This document shows positions 8,564-17,070 of a stretch of DNA of 51,214 nt, in pieces. Location of the stretch: contig NZ_PJJM01000099.1 of assembly GCF_002929805.1 (NCBI RefSeq), forward strand, positions 1-51,214, in the 5' to 3' direction. Made by a program: the position numbers and the translations under genes. This stretch comes from Cryobacterium sp. Y50. Its GTDB lineage: Bacteria > Actinomycetota > Actinomycetes > Actinomycetales > Microbacteriaceae. Under the pieces are notes generated by a model. The model was not told the origin of the DNA, searched no databases, and saw nothing but the letters and a program-made list of their open reading frames with translations. How positions within the stretch are numbered: the first letter of the stretch is position 1; every line of letters begins with the position of its first letter.

Positions 8564-9343
8564 CTAGATCAGGTGGCGTGCGGCGAGAAAATCGGCGAGG
8601 TCGACACCAGCGTTGCCGTCGTCGGCGACCTTCGTGCCTGCCGTGCGCGACGGGCGCTGCTCGGTCTTCGCGATGATGGAATGCCCGCGGCTCGACAGCG
8701 CTGCGGTGTCCAGCCCGAGATCAGCCAGCGCAAGCACGGTCAGTGGCTTCTTCTTCGCCGAGAGGATCCCCTTGAAGTTCGGAAAGCGAACATCGGGTGC
8801 CAGCTCGGTGATGGAGACGATGGCTGGCAGGGCCGCATGTGCGTCCACGGTTCCGGTTTCAGTTCTGCGCACCCCACTGACCCGCTCGTCGAGGATGTCC
8901 AAGGAATCGAGAAAGGTGAGGGAGGGGCGCTGGAGGTGTTCGGCGATCATCGATGGAATGACCCCGCCGCGGCCGTCGGTGGACTCGTTGCCGGCAATCA
9001 CGAGGTCATAACCCGTGTGGATAGTGGCCGCGGCCAACACCGCAGCGGTGTAGCCCATGTCGGCTCCGGCGAGCGCATCATCCAGCACATGCACCGCGGA
9101 ATCCGCTCCGAGCGCGAGTGCTTTGCGGAGGGCGGCCGTCACGGAGGCCGGACCCATGCCGAGAAGTACGACCTCGGTGCCCTTGTGGGAGTCCCGATAG
9201 CGCAGCGCCACCTCGAGCGCACGTTCGCTAATTTCGTCGATGATTGGCTCGCTCGCCGCCCGATCGAGGATGCCAGTGGTTGCGTTCAGTTTTCGTTCGC
9301 CGTAGGTGTCGGGTACCTGTTTGACCAGCACGATTATCTTCAT
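8564..9343 (-). CDS. etfB: Electron transfer flavoprotein beta subunit
   Basis: A 259-residue EtfB starting [13 protein letters not shown], with the nucleotide-binding region [20 protein letters not shown] in the middle and the conserved [15 protein letters not shown] segment near residue 200. I chose ATG 9341-9343 because AAGGAG sits six bases upstream and the family starts exactly there; nine extra codons upstream are not family-like. It is the first gene of the operon etfB-etfA-cytochrome b-acyl-CoA dehydrogenase, and is divergent from a second acyl-CoA dehydrogenase gene. Confidence 0.96.
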   Translation of the reverse strand: MKIIVLVKQVPDTYGERKLNATTGILDRAASEPIIDEISERALEVALRYRDSHKGTEVVLLGMGPASVTAALRKALALGADSAVHVLDDALAGADMGYTAAVLAAATIHTGYDLVIAGNESTDGRGGVIPSMIAEHLQRPSLTFLDSLDILDERVSGVRRTETGTVDAHAALPAIVSITELAPDVRFPNFKGILSAKKKPLTVLALADLGLDTAALSSRGHSIIAKTEQRPSRTAGTKVADDGNAGVDLADFLAARHLI

Positions 9344-9463
9344 TGACGCGCTCCTTCTTCGAGAGTTCAACGCCTGTAGCGGCTCGGAACTACCCGTGGA
9401 TTTGTGTTCTCCACTTCGATACTAAGACCCTGATGAAACCCTGATGTCGTTGCCGAGCCGCAG

Positions 9464-9492
9464 TTGGACGAAGTTACAGTTAATGGTAATTT
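9464..9492 (+). promoter_or_regulatory. Candidate promoter and operator of the 9527 acyl-CoA dehydrogenase gene
   Basis: TTGGAC (9464-9469) and TAATTT (9487-9492) are separated by 17 bp, a plausible -35/-10 pair about 35 bp ahead of the start codon. An imperfect inverted repeat, TTAC-N8-GTAA (9474-9489), lies between and over them, where a repressor could bind. A TetR-type fatty-acid regulator would be typical, but this is inference. Confidence 0.35.
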
Positions 9493-9526
9493 ACTAGAAT
9501 CTTGCGAGGAAAGGGATACCACCGTC

Positions 9527-10681
9527 ATGAACTTCGAGGATGAAGAAGACCACGCGGATCTTCGAGAAGCCGTCGCGACGATCACGCGATCGTTCGGAAA
9601 CTCCTATTACTCAGACCATGCACTTCGTCAGGAACCGACCGAGGAACTGTGGCGTGAGCTCGGCCGACAGGGTTTCATCGGCATCAACCTACCGGAACAG
9701 TACGGCGGCGGCGGGGCAGGACTCGCCGAACTAGCGGTGGTCTGCGAAGAGACGGCAGCCCAGGGGAGTCCGCTGCTCCTCATGCTCGTCTCCAGCGCTA
9801 TCTCCGGCGAGGTCATCTCCCGGTACGGGAGCGAAGCCCAGAAGCAGGTGTGGCTGCCCCGCATGGCAAGCGGTGAAAGCAAGGTCGTGTTCGCCATTAC
9901 CGAGCCCGATGCCGGGTCGAACACCCTCAAGATGTCCACCACTGCGGTGCGAGACGGTGACGACTGGATTTTGAACGGCACCAAATACTACATTTCCGGA
10001 GTTGATGAAGCCGATGCCGTGCTCGTAGTGGCTCGCACCGGCACTGACGAATCGACCGGCAAGGCCCTTTTGTCTCTGTTCATTGTGCCGACGGATGCCG
10101 CTGGCTTCACCGCGCAGAATCTGCCCGTTTCTGCGTCGCTCCCTGAACGCCAGTTCACCCTCTTCTTCGACAACCTGCGCCTGACCGGCGACAAGCTGGT
10201 CGGTAATGAAAACGAGGGATTCGCGCAAGTGTTCCACGGACTAAACCCCGAACGAATCGTGGGGGCCGCGATCTGCGTTGGAGTCGGCCGGTATGCGTTG
10301 TCCAAGGCGGCGGAGTATGCGTGCACTCGACGGGTGTGGGATGTGCCGATCGGCAGCCACCAAGGTGTCTCCCACGTCCTGGCCAAGGCGAAGATTGAGG
10401 TCGAACTGGCCGCGTTGATGACCAACAAGGCCGCCTGGCAGCATGACAACGGCCAGCCGGCCGGCGAGGCATCGAACATGGCGAAGTTCGCGGCCGCTGA
10501 CGCCGCTGCCGCCGCCGTGGACGCAGCGATCCAGACCCACGGCGGTAACGGGCTGAGCACCGAATACGGACTCATCCCGCTCTGGGGCATCGTACGGCTG
10601 CTTCGGATCGCTCCGGTCAGCCGCGAAATGGTGTTGAACTACGTCGCCCAGCACACGCTGGGTCTCCCGCGCTCGTACTGA
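9527..10681 (+). CDS. Acyl-CoA dehydrogenase, 384 residues
   Basis: A complete short acyl-CoA dehydrogenase: N-terminal helical domain with LPEQYGGGGAG, flavin motif AITEPDAGSNTLKM (about 127-140), beta domain, and C-terminal helices with HGGNGLSTEYG. The canonical catalytic glutamate (YEGT) is not there; the aligned segment reads RIAPVSREMV. A glutamate is present in GLNPERIVGA, the place used by isovaleryl-CoA and long-chain acyl-CoA dehydrogenases. Start ATG 9527-9529 is preceded by GAGGAAAGG; a longer frame from 9464 would overlap the likely promoter. It is divergent from etfBA, whose product is its expected electron acceptor. The substrate is not predictable. Confidence 0.9.
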   Translation: MNFEDEEDHADLREAVATITRSFGNSYYSDHALRQEPTEELWRELGRQGFIGINLPEQYGGGGAGLAELAVVCEETAAQGSPLLLMLVSSAISGEVISRYGSEAQKQVWLPRMASGESKVVFAITEPDAGSNTLKMSTTAVRDGDDWILNGTKYYISGVDEADAVLVVARTGTDESTGKALLSLFIVPTDAAGFTAQNLPVSASLPERQFTLFFDNLRLTGDKLVGNENEGFAQVFHGLNPERIVGAAICVGVGRYALSKAAEYACTRRVWDVPIGSHQGVSHVLAKAKIEVELAALMTNKAAWQHDNGQPAGEASNMAKFAAADAAAAAVDAAIQTHGGNGLSTEYGLIPLWGIVRLLRIAPVSREMVLNYVAQHTLGLPRSY

Positions 10682-10767
10682 ATGTCAAAAACAACCTCGG
10701 CGCACTGAGAGACCGGACTGCGCCCTGCGAAGTCGCGCGGTGTCTGGAAGCTTAGCCAAAGGATAGG

Positions 10768-11312
10768 CCGGCGCTGACCAGCGGCGGTCGGGTCGCCAAG
10801 CTGCTCGGACTGTTCGCGAGCCGGGCGCAGTCCGAGATTAAAGACCACTAAGAACCCTGGCCGTACGACTACAAAACCCTCATCGATACACCGCTCAGGG
10901 ATGACTTTCTCGTCGCCCGGCCGAAATCGCTGTTCACCGGCAAGGACACGAAGATCACCTGGTCGGCGAACTGGAACGACGATCTTGCCGGCGCGCCAGA
11001 GAAGGGCCATCTCGTTCAGATCATCGAAAAGGTACGTCGCGAATCCGAAGACAAGATCAAATTCGCATTCGAGCAGACCTTCATGTTCTGCCTGCCGCGC
11101 ATGAGCCAACACCGCATGAACCCCTCCTGCATGACGTCGTGCCCCTTCGGTGCAATCTACACGCGGGCCGAAGACGGCATCGTGCCGGTCAACCAGGACA
11201 AGTGTCGCGGCTGGCGTCAGTGCATCACTGGTTGCCCATGCAAGAAGATCTACTTCAGCTACGGGACCGGCAAGGCTGAGAAGTGCACCATCTGCCATCC
11301 CCGTGTACGAAA
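10768..11312 (+). pseudogene. narH: Nitrate reductase beta subunit (NarH) relic
   Basis: One frame shows unmistakable NarH sequence: EPWPYDYKTLIDTP, then ITWSANWNDDLAGAPEKGHL, then the iron-sulfur region PSCMTSCPFGAIYTRAEDGI, NQDKCRGWRQCITGCPCKKI and GKAEKCTICHPR. It is broken. TAA at 10849-10851 replaces a residue just before EPWPYDY, the N-terminal ferredoxin domain is missing, the first cysteine cluster reads MSQHRMNPSC instead of a CxHCxxPxC type, and the family match ends at about 11312. NarH carries the Fe-S chain of respiratory nitrate reductase between NarI and NarG. Confidence 0.85.
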
Positions 11313-11414
11313 TTGGGCTGCCGCTGATATGCGCCGCGCTCGCCGCGGCAGGGCCGCAAGGCGGCGAAATTCGAGGGCTTCTTCGGTACCTCGCGGGACC
11401 GACCTCGGCTCCCG

Positions 11415-11438
11415 CTCGTGCTCGTGCTCGTGCTCGTG
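11415..11438. repeat. CTCGTG hexamer repeated four times
   Basis: Four perfect tandem CTCGTG units lie between the narH and narI relics. They are consistent with replication slippage in non-selected DNA. Confidence 0.85.
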
Positions 11439-11568
11439 CTCGAGTTTGCGGTGATCGCCTACCACTTCTTCGGTCTGGTGATTCCGATGATCAAGACCCT
11501 CGCGGCGCGCATGAGCCAGGACTTCTGCCACCTCAACGCGCTGCTCGTTGGCGGCGGCCCCGTTCTGG

Positions 11569-11732
11569 ATTCAGAGCTATATCCTCGTCGAATGCTGTTG
11601 TTTACCATTCGGCCGTTCACGCGGCTCGTGCGCGCCTTCACCGCACCGCTGCACTACCTGTTTCGGCCTTATATCGTCTATCGCACCCGCGACACGGTGC
11701 CCCGCGCAGTGCGACCGATCCGCCGGGTTTAG
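11569..11732 (+). pseudogene. narI: Nitrate reductase gamma subunit (NarI) C-terminal relic
   Basis: The frame ending at TAG 11730-11732 reads MLLFTIRPFTRLVRAFTAP and LFRPYIVYRTRD. This matches the C-terminal helix and tail of NarI (WPFTRLVH...RPYxVYRxR), the membrane cytochrome b that feeds electrons from quinol to NarH. The N-terminal helices and most haem histidines are gone, and narJ, which normally lies between narH and narI, is not recognisable. The order matches the nar operon with an internal deletion. Confidence 0.75.
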
Positions 11733-11775
11733 CGCCGATCGGCAAGGAAGACCGAACGCGCGACAAGAAGCAGCG

Positions 11776-11896
11776 ATGGCTCAAACTGCGCGGGAACACA
11801 CCCGCGCCGGCAAGAGGGTCAACCTCATGGTCGCGACACTGGCGTCCGTGGTGTGCTTTCGGGTGTGGACGAACGTGGCACCACTCGGGGTGAGCG
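11776..11896 (+). pseudogene. narK: Nitrate/nitrite transporter (NarK) N-terminal relic
   Basis: Starting at ATG 11776 the frame reads RVNLMVATLASVVCFRVWTN followed by VAPLGV. This resembles the first transmembrane helix of NarK-type major facilitator transporters (NLxxATxAFxxxFxxWNxxxPL). The similarity ends after about 40 residues. Its position directly behind the narI relic supports the call, since narK commonly accompanies narGHJI. Confidence 0.55.
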
Positions 11897-11984
11897 ACAG
11901 CCTGGATCTCGATTTGGCGTCGACGCCTCCCGCTGAAATACCCCTCCGATCTTCTGATCGCGACCTAGAGTCTTCTGGCATTGA

Positions 11985-12487
11985 GCGATCTGACGACCAA
12001 GTGGCGGGCCGAACCGAGGGATACTCCCAAGCGGGACTGGTAATCCCTCGCCTGCATCGCTACGGTCGCGGCCTGCTTTGAGGTGATCGCCATACAAGAA
12101 ATGCGTTGCAACACAACCGCCCTGCAGTTTCTGCTCCCGAGGTGCTCGGAGACGCCTGGAGAGTGGTCGTCTCCGACGTCACCGAGGGCCGTCCAGGAAA
12201 TGGAAAACGGTGGACGTTTCTGTATGACTCGAGTCGGGTGCAGCCTTCTAGACTGGTGGGTGAGATTGTGCTGCCGGAGATCACGGCGTTCGACCTTGAC
12301 CCGTCACGGCATTTTTATGACCAGATCCCATGGTTTTCTGACCAGACGGAAAATTCCTGTTGGCCTCTCTCACCTACACTCCGCGTACCGGCTCGTTCGA
12401 CTTTCCGCCGCACCTGCTGGCAGCCTGACACGCACTGAGGTGTTCTGGCCGATCACGGACCACTTTCCGCTGTGGATTGAGTTTTAG
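11985..12487 (+). pseudogene. Endonuclease/exonuclease/phosphatase-family protein, frameshifted
   Basis: Pieces of one protein occur in changing frames. A VIAIQE segment (about 12083-12105) matches the conserved metal-binding IALQEV strand. VVSDVTEGRPGNGKRWTFLY and VGEIVLPE (12150-12280) match the TDVTxGxxGNxERxxFLYD block. PITDHFPLWIEF (12450-12487) matches the closing SDHxPLWxEF histidine motif. At least two frame changes and sequence loss between the middle and the end make it inactive. Members are DNase I-like nucleases or phosphatases; which one this was cannot be said. Confidence 0.65.
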
Positions 12488-13024
12488 CTGGCTCTATGAG
12501 CCACCTTCTCTCAGCGTGTGCAAACCGGGGAGAGAGCTCGTGCACTCTGCGATCAGAATTTCGCTTGAGCGCATGGGCGATCTGTTGGGGTCGGCGCACT
12601 AGCGACGAGAATGCCGAGGCCCAGTGTTCATTCAGAACGGCGTCAAGTTTAAGGTAACGTATGCCCCCATCGGCTTCCAGCCGGGCGCCAACCTCGACGT
12701 GAGCGACTTCTGGCCAACCCCGTATCGCGTCACCCAACTAACCGCTGCCGATCAGGAACAACCGGTGGCGATGAGATCCCCGCTATTGCGGATTGATAAT
12801 TATGAGAGCGTCAAATTCCGCAACGGTTATCCGGCTGTCGGTGGACCCGCATTCCTATGTCGGCGCAGACTGCAAGATTGCAGCGTGATCTCGATTCAGC
12901 GGATATGCTCTGCCGGGCTGAACCAATTGGGATGGCATCTCGTGCTAATTCAAGTAGCCCCTCGTTACGCACCACGTGATCACGCACCATTTCGTCAGCA
13001 GTGCACCGAGAGAAGGAAGCAATC
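12488..13024. other. Gene-poor stretch with an unidentified coding remnant
   Basis: A plus-strand frame from about 12624 starts protein-like (FKVTYAPIGFQPGANLDVSD, then FWPTPYRV) and loses that character after about 12750. I cannot name the family. The rest up to the lipoprotein gene shows nothing except that gene's ribosome-binding site, AGAGAAGGAAG, at about 13009-13019. Confidence 0.35.
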
Positions 13025-13525
13025 ATGAACAGCAAGATTTGGCTCAAGGTCGGGCCCGTCGTCGGGGCGATAGCGCTCAGCGTCCTCGCGCTGAGCGGAT
13101 GCTCGCAAGGAACGACGACGCCGGCGGCAAACGAGTCGAGTTCGTCAAGCGAAGTAGCCGAACCGGCCGCCGACACGACGCTCGCAACGGCCGACAGTGA
13201 CCTCGGCACTATCGTCGTCGACAGCGCCGGTATGACCCTGTACGTGTTCGACAAAGATATCGCCGACTCCGGTGAGAGCACCTGCGAGGGTGACTGTCTT
13301 GTCAAGTGGCCGCCCGTCGTCGCGGAATCGGACACCCCGACGGTTGACGGAGTCACCGGCACCGTCGGCGTGATCACGCGGACGGATGGCACCAAGCAGG
13401 TCACCCTGAACGGTCTCCCGCTCTACTACTGGGCTGGCGATGCGGCGGCCGGTGACACTACCGGGCAGGCTGTCGGCGACGTCTGGTGGGTGGTGGCGCC
13501 CAACGGTGACAAGATCGCCGGCTAG
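13025..13525 (+). CDS. Lipoprotein with COG4315 (Yx(F/W)xxD) repeats
   Basis: A 166-residue secreted lipoprotein. Its signal peptide ends in the lipobox LALSGC with Cys26 as the lipidation site, followed by a Ser/Glu/Ala-rich linker to about residue 55. The two repeat motifs of the family are present, YVFDKD near residue 76 and YYWAGD near residue 137, with the paired cysteines CEGDC near residue 90. Family members are cell-surface proteins of unknown function, sometimes linked to redox or haem processes. The start ATG 13025 follows AAGGAAG. The gene is monocistronic, with a strong hairpin right after it. Confidence 0.9.
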   Translation: MNSKIWLKVGPVVGAIALSVLALSGCSQGTTTPAANESSSSSEVAEPAADTTLATADSDLGTIVVDSAGMTLYVFDKDIADSGESTCEGDCLVKWPPVVAESDTPTVDGVTGTVGVITRTDGTKQVTLNGLPLYYWAGDAAAGDTTGQAVGDVWWVVAPNGDKIAG

Positions 13526-13539
13526 TCAGCAGGTACAGA

Positions 13540-13579
13540 CACCGCACCCATCGGCACCGAGAAGCCGATGGGTGCGGTG
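13540..13579 (+). terminator. Hairpin terminator after the lipoprotein gene
   Basis: A perfect 16-bp stem, CACCGCACCCATCGGC (13540-13555) with its complement at 13564-13579, encloses an 8-base loop. It lies 14 bp past the lipoprotein stop. There is no T-run, as is common in actinobacteria. It separates the lipoprotein gene from the downstream polymerase gene. Confidence 0.8.
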
Positions 13580-13636
13580 CCGTTCTGCCCGGCACTGCGA
13601 AGAGACCAGCCACGCAGAATCGGGCAGAATAGACGG

Positions 13637-15490
13637 GTGTATGTACTGGTGCGACAGGGTAGTGGTGGCGATCTCATCGTCGAACCCATCGATGAGACCA
13701 GAGCTCGGCTGGAGTCGCCGCGTCGGCTGAGTTTGGACGAATTTAGAACGTTCGTGGCCGCCAGGGAAGCGTCGGCGTTTGAAACCCGTCCGCGCTGGGT
13801 CTGGGACGACACCGGCCACACCTATCCGCTGCTGCTCAGCGCTGGAATCCGGGTGGAACGCTGCCACGACCTACGCCTGTGCCACGTGATCCTCCGGAAC
13901 TCAGCCCTGACTCAGTCGAGCGAACTGGCCCTGGCCGTGCCGGATCCCTGGGACGCAGCGAGCGCGGTGACCGCCGACGAGGTTGGACTCCGGACGACCC
14001 TGTTCGATTTTGATGTCGACGATGACGGTAACGGTGACGGTGACGGTGACGATCTCGCCGACCACACCAATGACAGCAGCAAACCTGGCTCCGAATCTCG
14101 CACCCCCGAATCGACGTCCGGGCGCGAGTTTCGTCATCAACTCGACGCCGTGGCATCCGCTGCGGAACCGGGTCGGTTGCGCCTGCTGCTGGCTGCAGAA
14201 TCGGCGGGCGCTCTCGTAGCCGCCGAAATGCGCTTTGCCGGGCTTCCGTGGCGCACCGACGTGCACGACCATCTGCTGACGCAGGAGCTGGGACCACGCG
14301 TTGCGCCGGGTGTGCGACCGTACCGTCTTGAGCTGCTCGCCCAGCGGATCCGACTGGAACTGGATGATGTCGCCCTCAACCCCGACTCGCCGCAGGAACT
14401 GTTTAGGGCCCTGCAACGTGCCGGACTCGCCGTGACTTCGACCAGGGGCTGGGAGTTGAAGAAGCTCGAGCATCCGGTGATTGAGCCCCTGCTGCAGTAC
14501 AAGAAGCTGTCCCGGTTACTCAGCGCTAACGGCTGGACCTGGATGGAGTCCTGGGTCGTCAACGGTCGATTCCACCCCGACTACGTTCCTGGAGGCGTGG
14601 TGACCGGCCGCTGGGCGACGCGCGGCGGGGGAGCATTGCAGCTGCCCAGGCAGATTCGTGGTGCGGTGGTCGCCGATGACGGCTGGAAACTCGTCATCGC
14701 CGATGCCGCCCAGTTGGAGCCGCGTATCCTCGCTGCGTTGTCCCAGGACGAGCGAATGGCTACGGCCGGACGTGGTACCGACCTCTATGCGGGAATCGTC
14801 GCGAGCGGCGTCGTCGAAACTCGCGATCACGCCAAGGTCGCCATGCTCGGGGCAATGTATGGCGCCACTACGGGGGAGAGCGGTCGGCTGATGCCGCGCC
14901 TGGCGCGTGCCTACCCTCGCGCGATCGCCCTGACGGAGTCGGCGGCCAGGGCCGGAGAGCGCGGCGAAGTCGTCACTACCCGGCTGGGGCGGTCATCGCC
15001 GGTGCCGGGCGCTGGTTGGCACGAAGTGCAGGCGCAAGCCTACGATCCGGCGGCCACAGCGACCGATGAACGCCGGGCCCGCAGCCAGTCGAGGGATTGG
15101 GGCCGGTTCACCCGAAACTTCATCGTTCAGGGCAGCGCCGCGGAATGGGCACTCTGCTGGATGGCCGAGATTCGCCGAGAACTCTCCGCTTTACCAGGCG
15201 TCGGTCCTCTCCCCGCAGCCAGGCAAACGGATGCTCTCCCCGGCCCGGCTGGTCCGGTCGCCGGTCTCGCTGAACCAGGGAAAGCGCGCGTGCCCTTTGA
15301 TCGCTCCCCGCACCTGGTCTTCTTTCTGCACGACGAAGTCATCGTGCACACGCCGGAAGCCCTGGCCGATGTCGTGGCGCAGATCATTATCACGGCCGCC
15401 GAGACCTCCGGTCGGCTGCTTTTCGGCGACTTTCCAGTCGATTTTATGCTCACGATTGCAACCGTGGACAACTACGCTCAGGCCAAGTAG
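13637..15490 (+). CDS. Family-A DNA polymerase with degenerate exonuclease domain (actinobacterial type)
   Basis: A 617-residue protein of the actinobacterial class annotated as bifunctional 3'-5' exonuclease/DNA polymerase; it lacks the 5' nuclease of Pol I. Polymerase motif A reads DAAQLEPRILAALSQD (about 355-370), the O-helix/motif B region includes AKVAMLGAMYGATTGESGRL, and motif C is LHDEVIVHTPE with the catalytic HDE. The substrate-binding GRWATRGGGALQLPR block is also intact. An acidic, low-complexity insert (about residues 125-165) carries a DNA hexamer repeat. I chose GTG 13637 because the family starts VYVLV; the extra upstream codons overlap the terminator hairpin. It probably acts in repair. 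Confidence 0.9.
   Translation: MYVLVRQGSGGDLIVEPIDETRARLESPRRLSLDEFRTFVAAREASAFETRPRWVWDDTGHTYPLLLSAGIRVERCHDLRLCHVILRNSALTQSSELALAVPDPWDAASAVTADEVGLRTTLFDFDVDDDGNGDGDGDDLADHTNDSSKPGSESRTPESTSGREFRHQLDAVASAAEPGRLRLLLAAESAGALVAAEMRFAGLPWRTDVHDHLLTQELGPRVAPGVRPYRLELLAQRIRLELDDVALNPDSPQELFRALQRAGLAVTSTRGWELKKLEHPVIEPLLQYKKLSRLLSANGWTWMESWVVNGRFHPDYVPGGVVTGRWATRGGGALQLPRQIRGAVVADDGWKLVIADAAQLEPRILAALSQDERMATAGRGTDLYAGIVASGVVETRDHAKVAMLGAMYGATTGESGRLMPRLARAYPRAIALTESAARAGERGEVVTTRLGRSSPVPGAGWHEVQAQAYDPAATATDERRARSQSRDWGRFTRNFIVQGSAAEWALCWMAEIRRELSALPGVGPLPAARQTDALPGPAGPVAGLAEPGKARVPFDRSPHLVFFLHDEVIVHTPEALADVVAQIIITAAETSGRLLFGDFPVDFMLTIATVDNYAQAK
14024..14050 (+). repeat. In-frame GACGGT hexamer repeat in the polymerase gene
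   Basis: Four tandem hexamers (GACGGT, one AACGGT variant) plus a half unit encode a DGNGDGDGD stretch in the acidic linker of the polymerase. Copy changes would stay in frame, so the linker length can vary by slippage. Confidence 0.85.
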
Positions 15491-15633
15491 CGAGACGACA
15501 TCGGACCGATAGTGGCGATGTCCGATGGCCAGTCATCGAGGTTAGACGCAAAAAACTGGCCTCGCGTGCTGTGTGCACGTGGGGCCCGCCTGATTCCTGT
15601 AAGGGAACTCTTGGTAGAATCTGGTTCTAAGCT

Positions 15634-16186
15634 TTAGCCCTTGTGGATGGTGACGGCGGTGCCGTCGGTGAACAAGTTGCGCGCGTGATTGATGGTGGTC
15701 GCCGTCGCCGCGACGATGCCGCAGTTGAAGTTGTCGGTATCGCGGTGAAGTTATAACCGTAGATCCCGTGCTTATTATTCGACATGACGGTGGGAAAGAT
15801 TTCGGTGTCGGTCGGGACCAGATTACTGAAGCCACCCATGTTGTGAATGAGCACGCCGGGCTTGTTGGCACGACCGCGAATGATGGAGTTCTTGATCGTG
15901 ACGTTGGCCGCGTTGATCTTCACCAGACCGCGAATGTCGAAACTGTTGAGCCGGTGCCGAAGGTAGTGACGTTGATGTTGCCGATGTGTACCTTGAGCGA
16001 TGTTCCGGCCGGAACGCCGGTGCTGCTGGCACCGAGCATAACGGGCGCGGTGTTGGCTGGAACGATGGCGAGAGCGGTTAAGGCGACCACGAACGCGGCG
16101 GCGGTAATGAGGGCGAGTCGACGAGTCGAACGGGAACCGGAGTCAGAATCGACGAGATCAGAGGATGAGGTAGAAGCAGGTTCAGG
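15634..16186 (-). pseudogene. Secreted right-handed beta-helix protein, internally deleted and frameshifted
   Basis: The N-terminal part shows a signal-like helix (RRLALITAAAFVVALTALAI) and ASSTGVPAGTSLKVH. After a frame change at about 15935-15945 the helix repeats follow: VKINAANVTIKNSIIRGRAN, NNKHGIYGYNF. Directly after this, in another frame, comes a typical C-terminal end, NFNCGIVAATATTINHARNL and GTAVTIHKG, stop at 15634-15636. Intact relatives have roughly 100 more residues of coils between these parts. The start codon is also missing. It is a dead gene for a pectate-lyase-fold surface or secreted protein. Confidence 0.7.
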
Positions 16187-16407
16187 TCACAGCGCCAACG
16201 CTCCACCGGTCAGATCCTGCAGGTCAGCTGCTTGTCAATTCACAGCCCACTGGGGCATAATGGCGCTATTGGCAGCACGCGCTCTCCTTTGGAGTAAGCG
16301 CGGGTGCCGAACAAGTTCACATTCACCATCGTGCTCACAACCTCAGGTTGGGAGCCCGGTCGTTCCGAGGTCGTTGGGGAAGACGCACCTACAGAACGGA
16401 GAACGCG

Positions 16408-16929
16408 ATGGACGTAGTACGCAACCGTCGGGCGCCGATAGCGCGGGGGGTGCTTTTTGTGCACTCATCTCCGCGAGCCCTGCGCCCGCATCTCGAATGG
16501 GCTGCTGGTCGGGCGCTCGGTGTGCCGGTCAACTTCGAGTGGTCTGAACAACCAGCGCTCCCCGGATCCCAGCGTGCTGAATATTACTGGGAGGGTCCCC
16601 CTGGTTCTGGCGCGGTTCTCGCGTCTGCCTTGAGAGGCTGGGATCATCTGCGGTTCGAGGTGACCGAAGATGCCGGGCGGGGAACCGATGGCGGTCGATG
16701 GTTGCACACACCGGGTTTGGGCATTTTTCATGCCCAGACGGATAGCGTGGGCAACGTCGTTGTGCCGGAGGACCGCATCCGCGCCGCCATGGACAGTGCC
16801 GGCGCCAACGCGATCGACCTGCACCGAGAATTACGGCTCGCCCTCGGGCAATCCTGGGATGACGAACTGGAGCCATTCCGGCAGGCGAGTGATCTCAACG
16901 CGGTGGTCTGGCTGCACCAGGTGGGTTGA
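16408..16929 (+). CDS. DUF3145 domain-containing protein
   Basis: A 173-residue member of the actinobacteria-specific DUF3145 family, recognised by ARGVLFVHSSPRALRPHLEW at the N-terminus and RFEVTEDAGRGTDGGRWLHT plus EDRIRAAM further on. Function is unknown; the family is highly conserved and typically sits next to fatty-acid synthesis genes, as here, convergent with fabF. The start is ATG 16408-16410 with GGAG six bases upstream; a 20-codon longer frame lacks family resemblance. It shares a bidirectional hairpin with fabF. Confidence 0.9.
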   Translation: MDVVRNRRAPIARGVLFVHSSPRALRPHLEWAAGRALGVPVNFEWSEQPALPGSQRAEYYWEGPPGSGAVLASALRGWDHLRFEVTEDAGRGTDGGRWLHTPGLGIFHAQTDSVGNVVVPEDRIRAAMDSAGANAIDLHRELRLALGQSWDDELEPFRQASDLNAVVWLHQVG

Positions 16930-17024
16930 CGCGCAATGTACGGTTCGCCGGTGCTGGCGCGGCGCGTTAACCGGTGACTTCACCTGGCCGTACGACCACG
17001 AAGTCTCCTGAATCGCACTATAAA

Positions 17025-17055
17025 AATGACCCCGTCCGAACCGGACGGGGTCATT
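17025..17055 (-). terminator. Terminator of fabF, shared with the convergent DUF3145 gene
   Basis: A 14-bp perfect stem, AATGACCCCGTCCG (17025-17038) with CGGACGGGGTCATT (17042-17055), has a 3-base loop. On the minus strand it is followed by TTTTTA, giving a classical intrinsic terminator for the fab operon. Confidence 0.9.
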
Positions 17056-17070
17056 CTCTATTCGTCGAAA

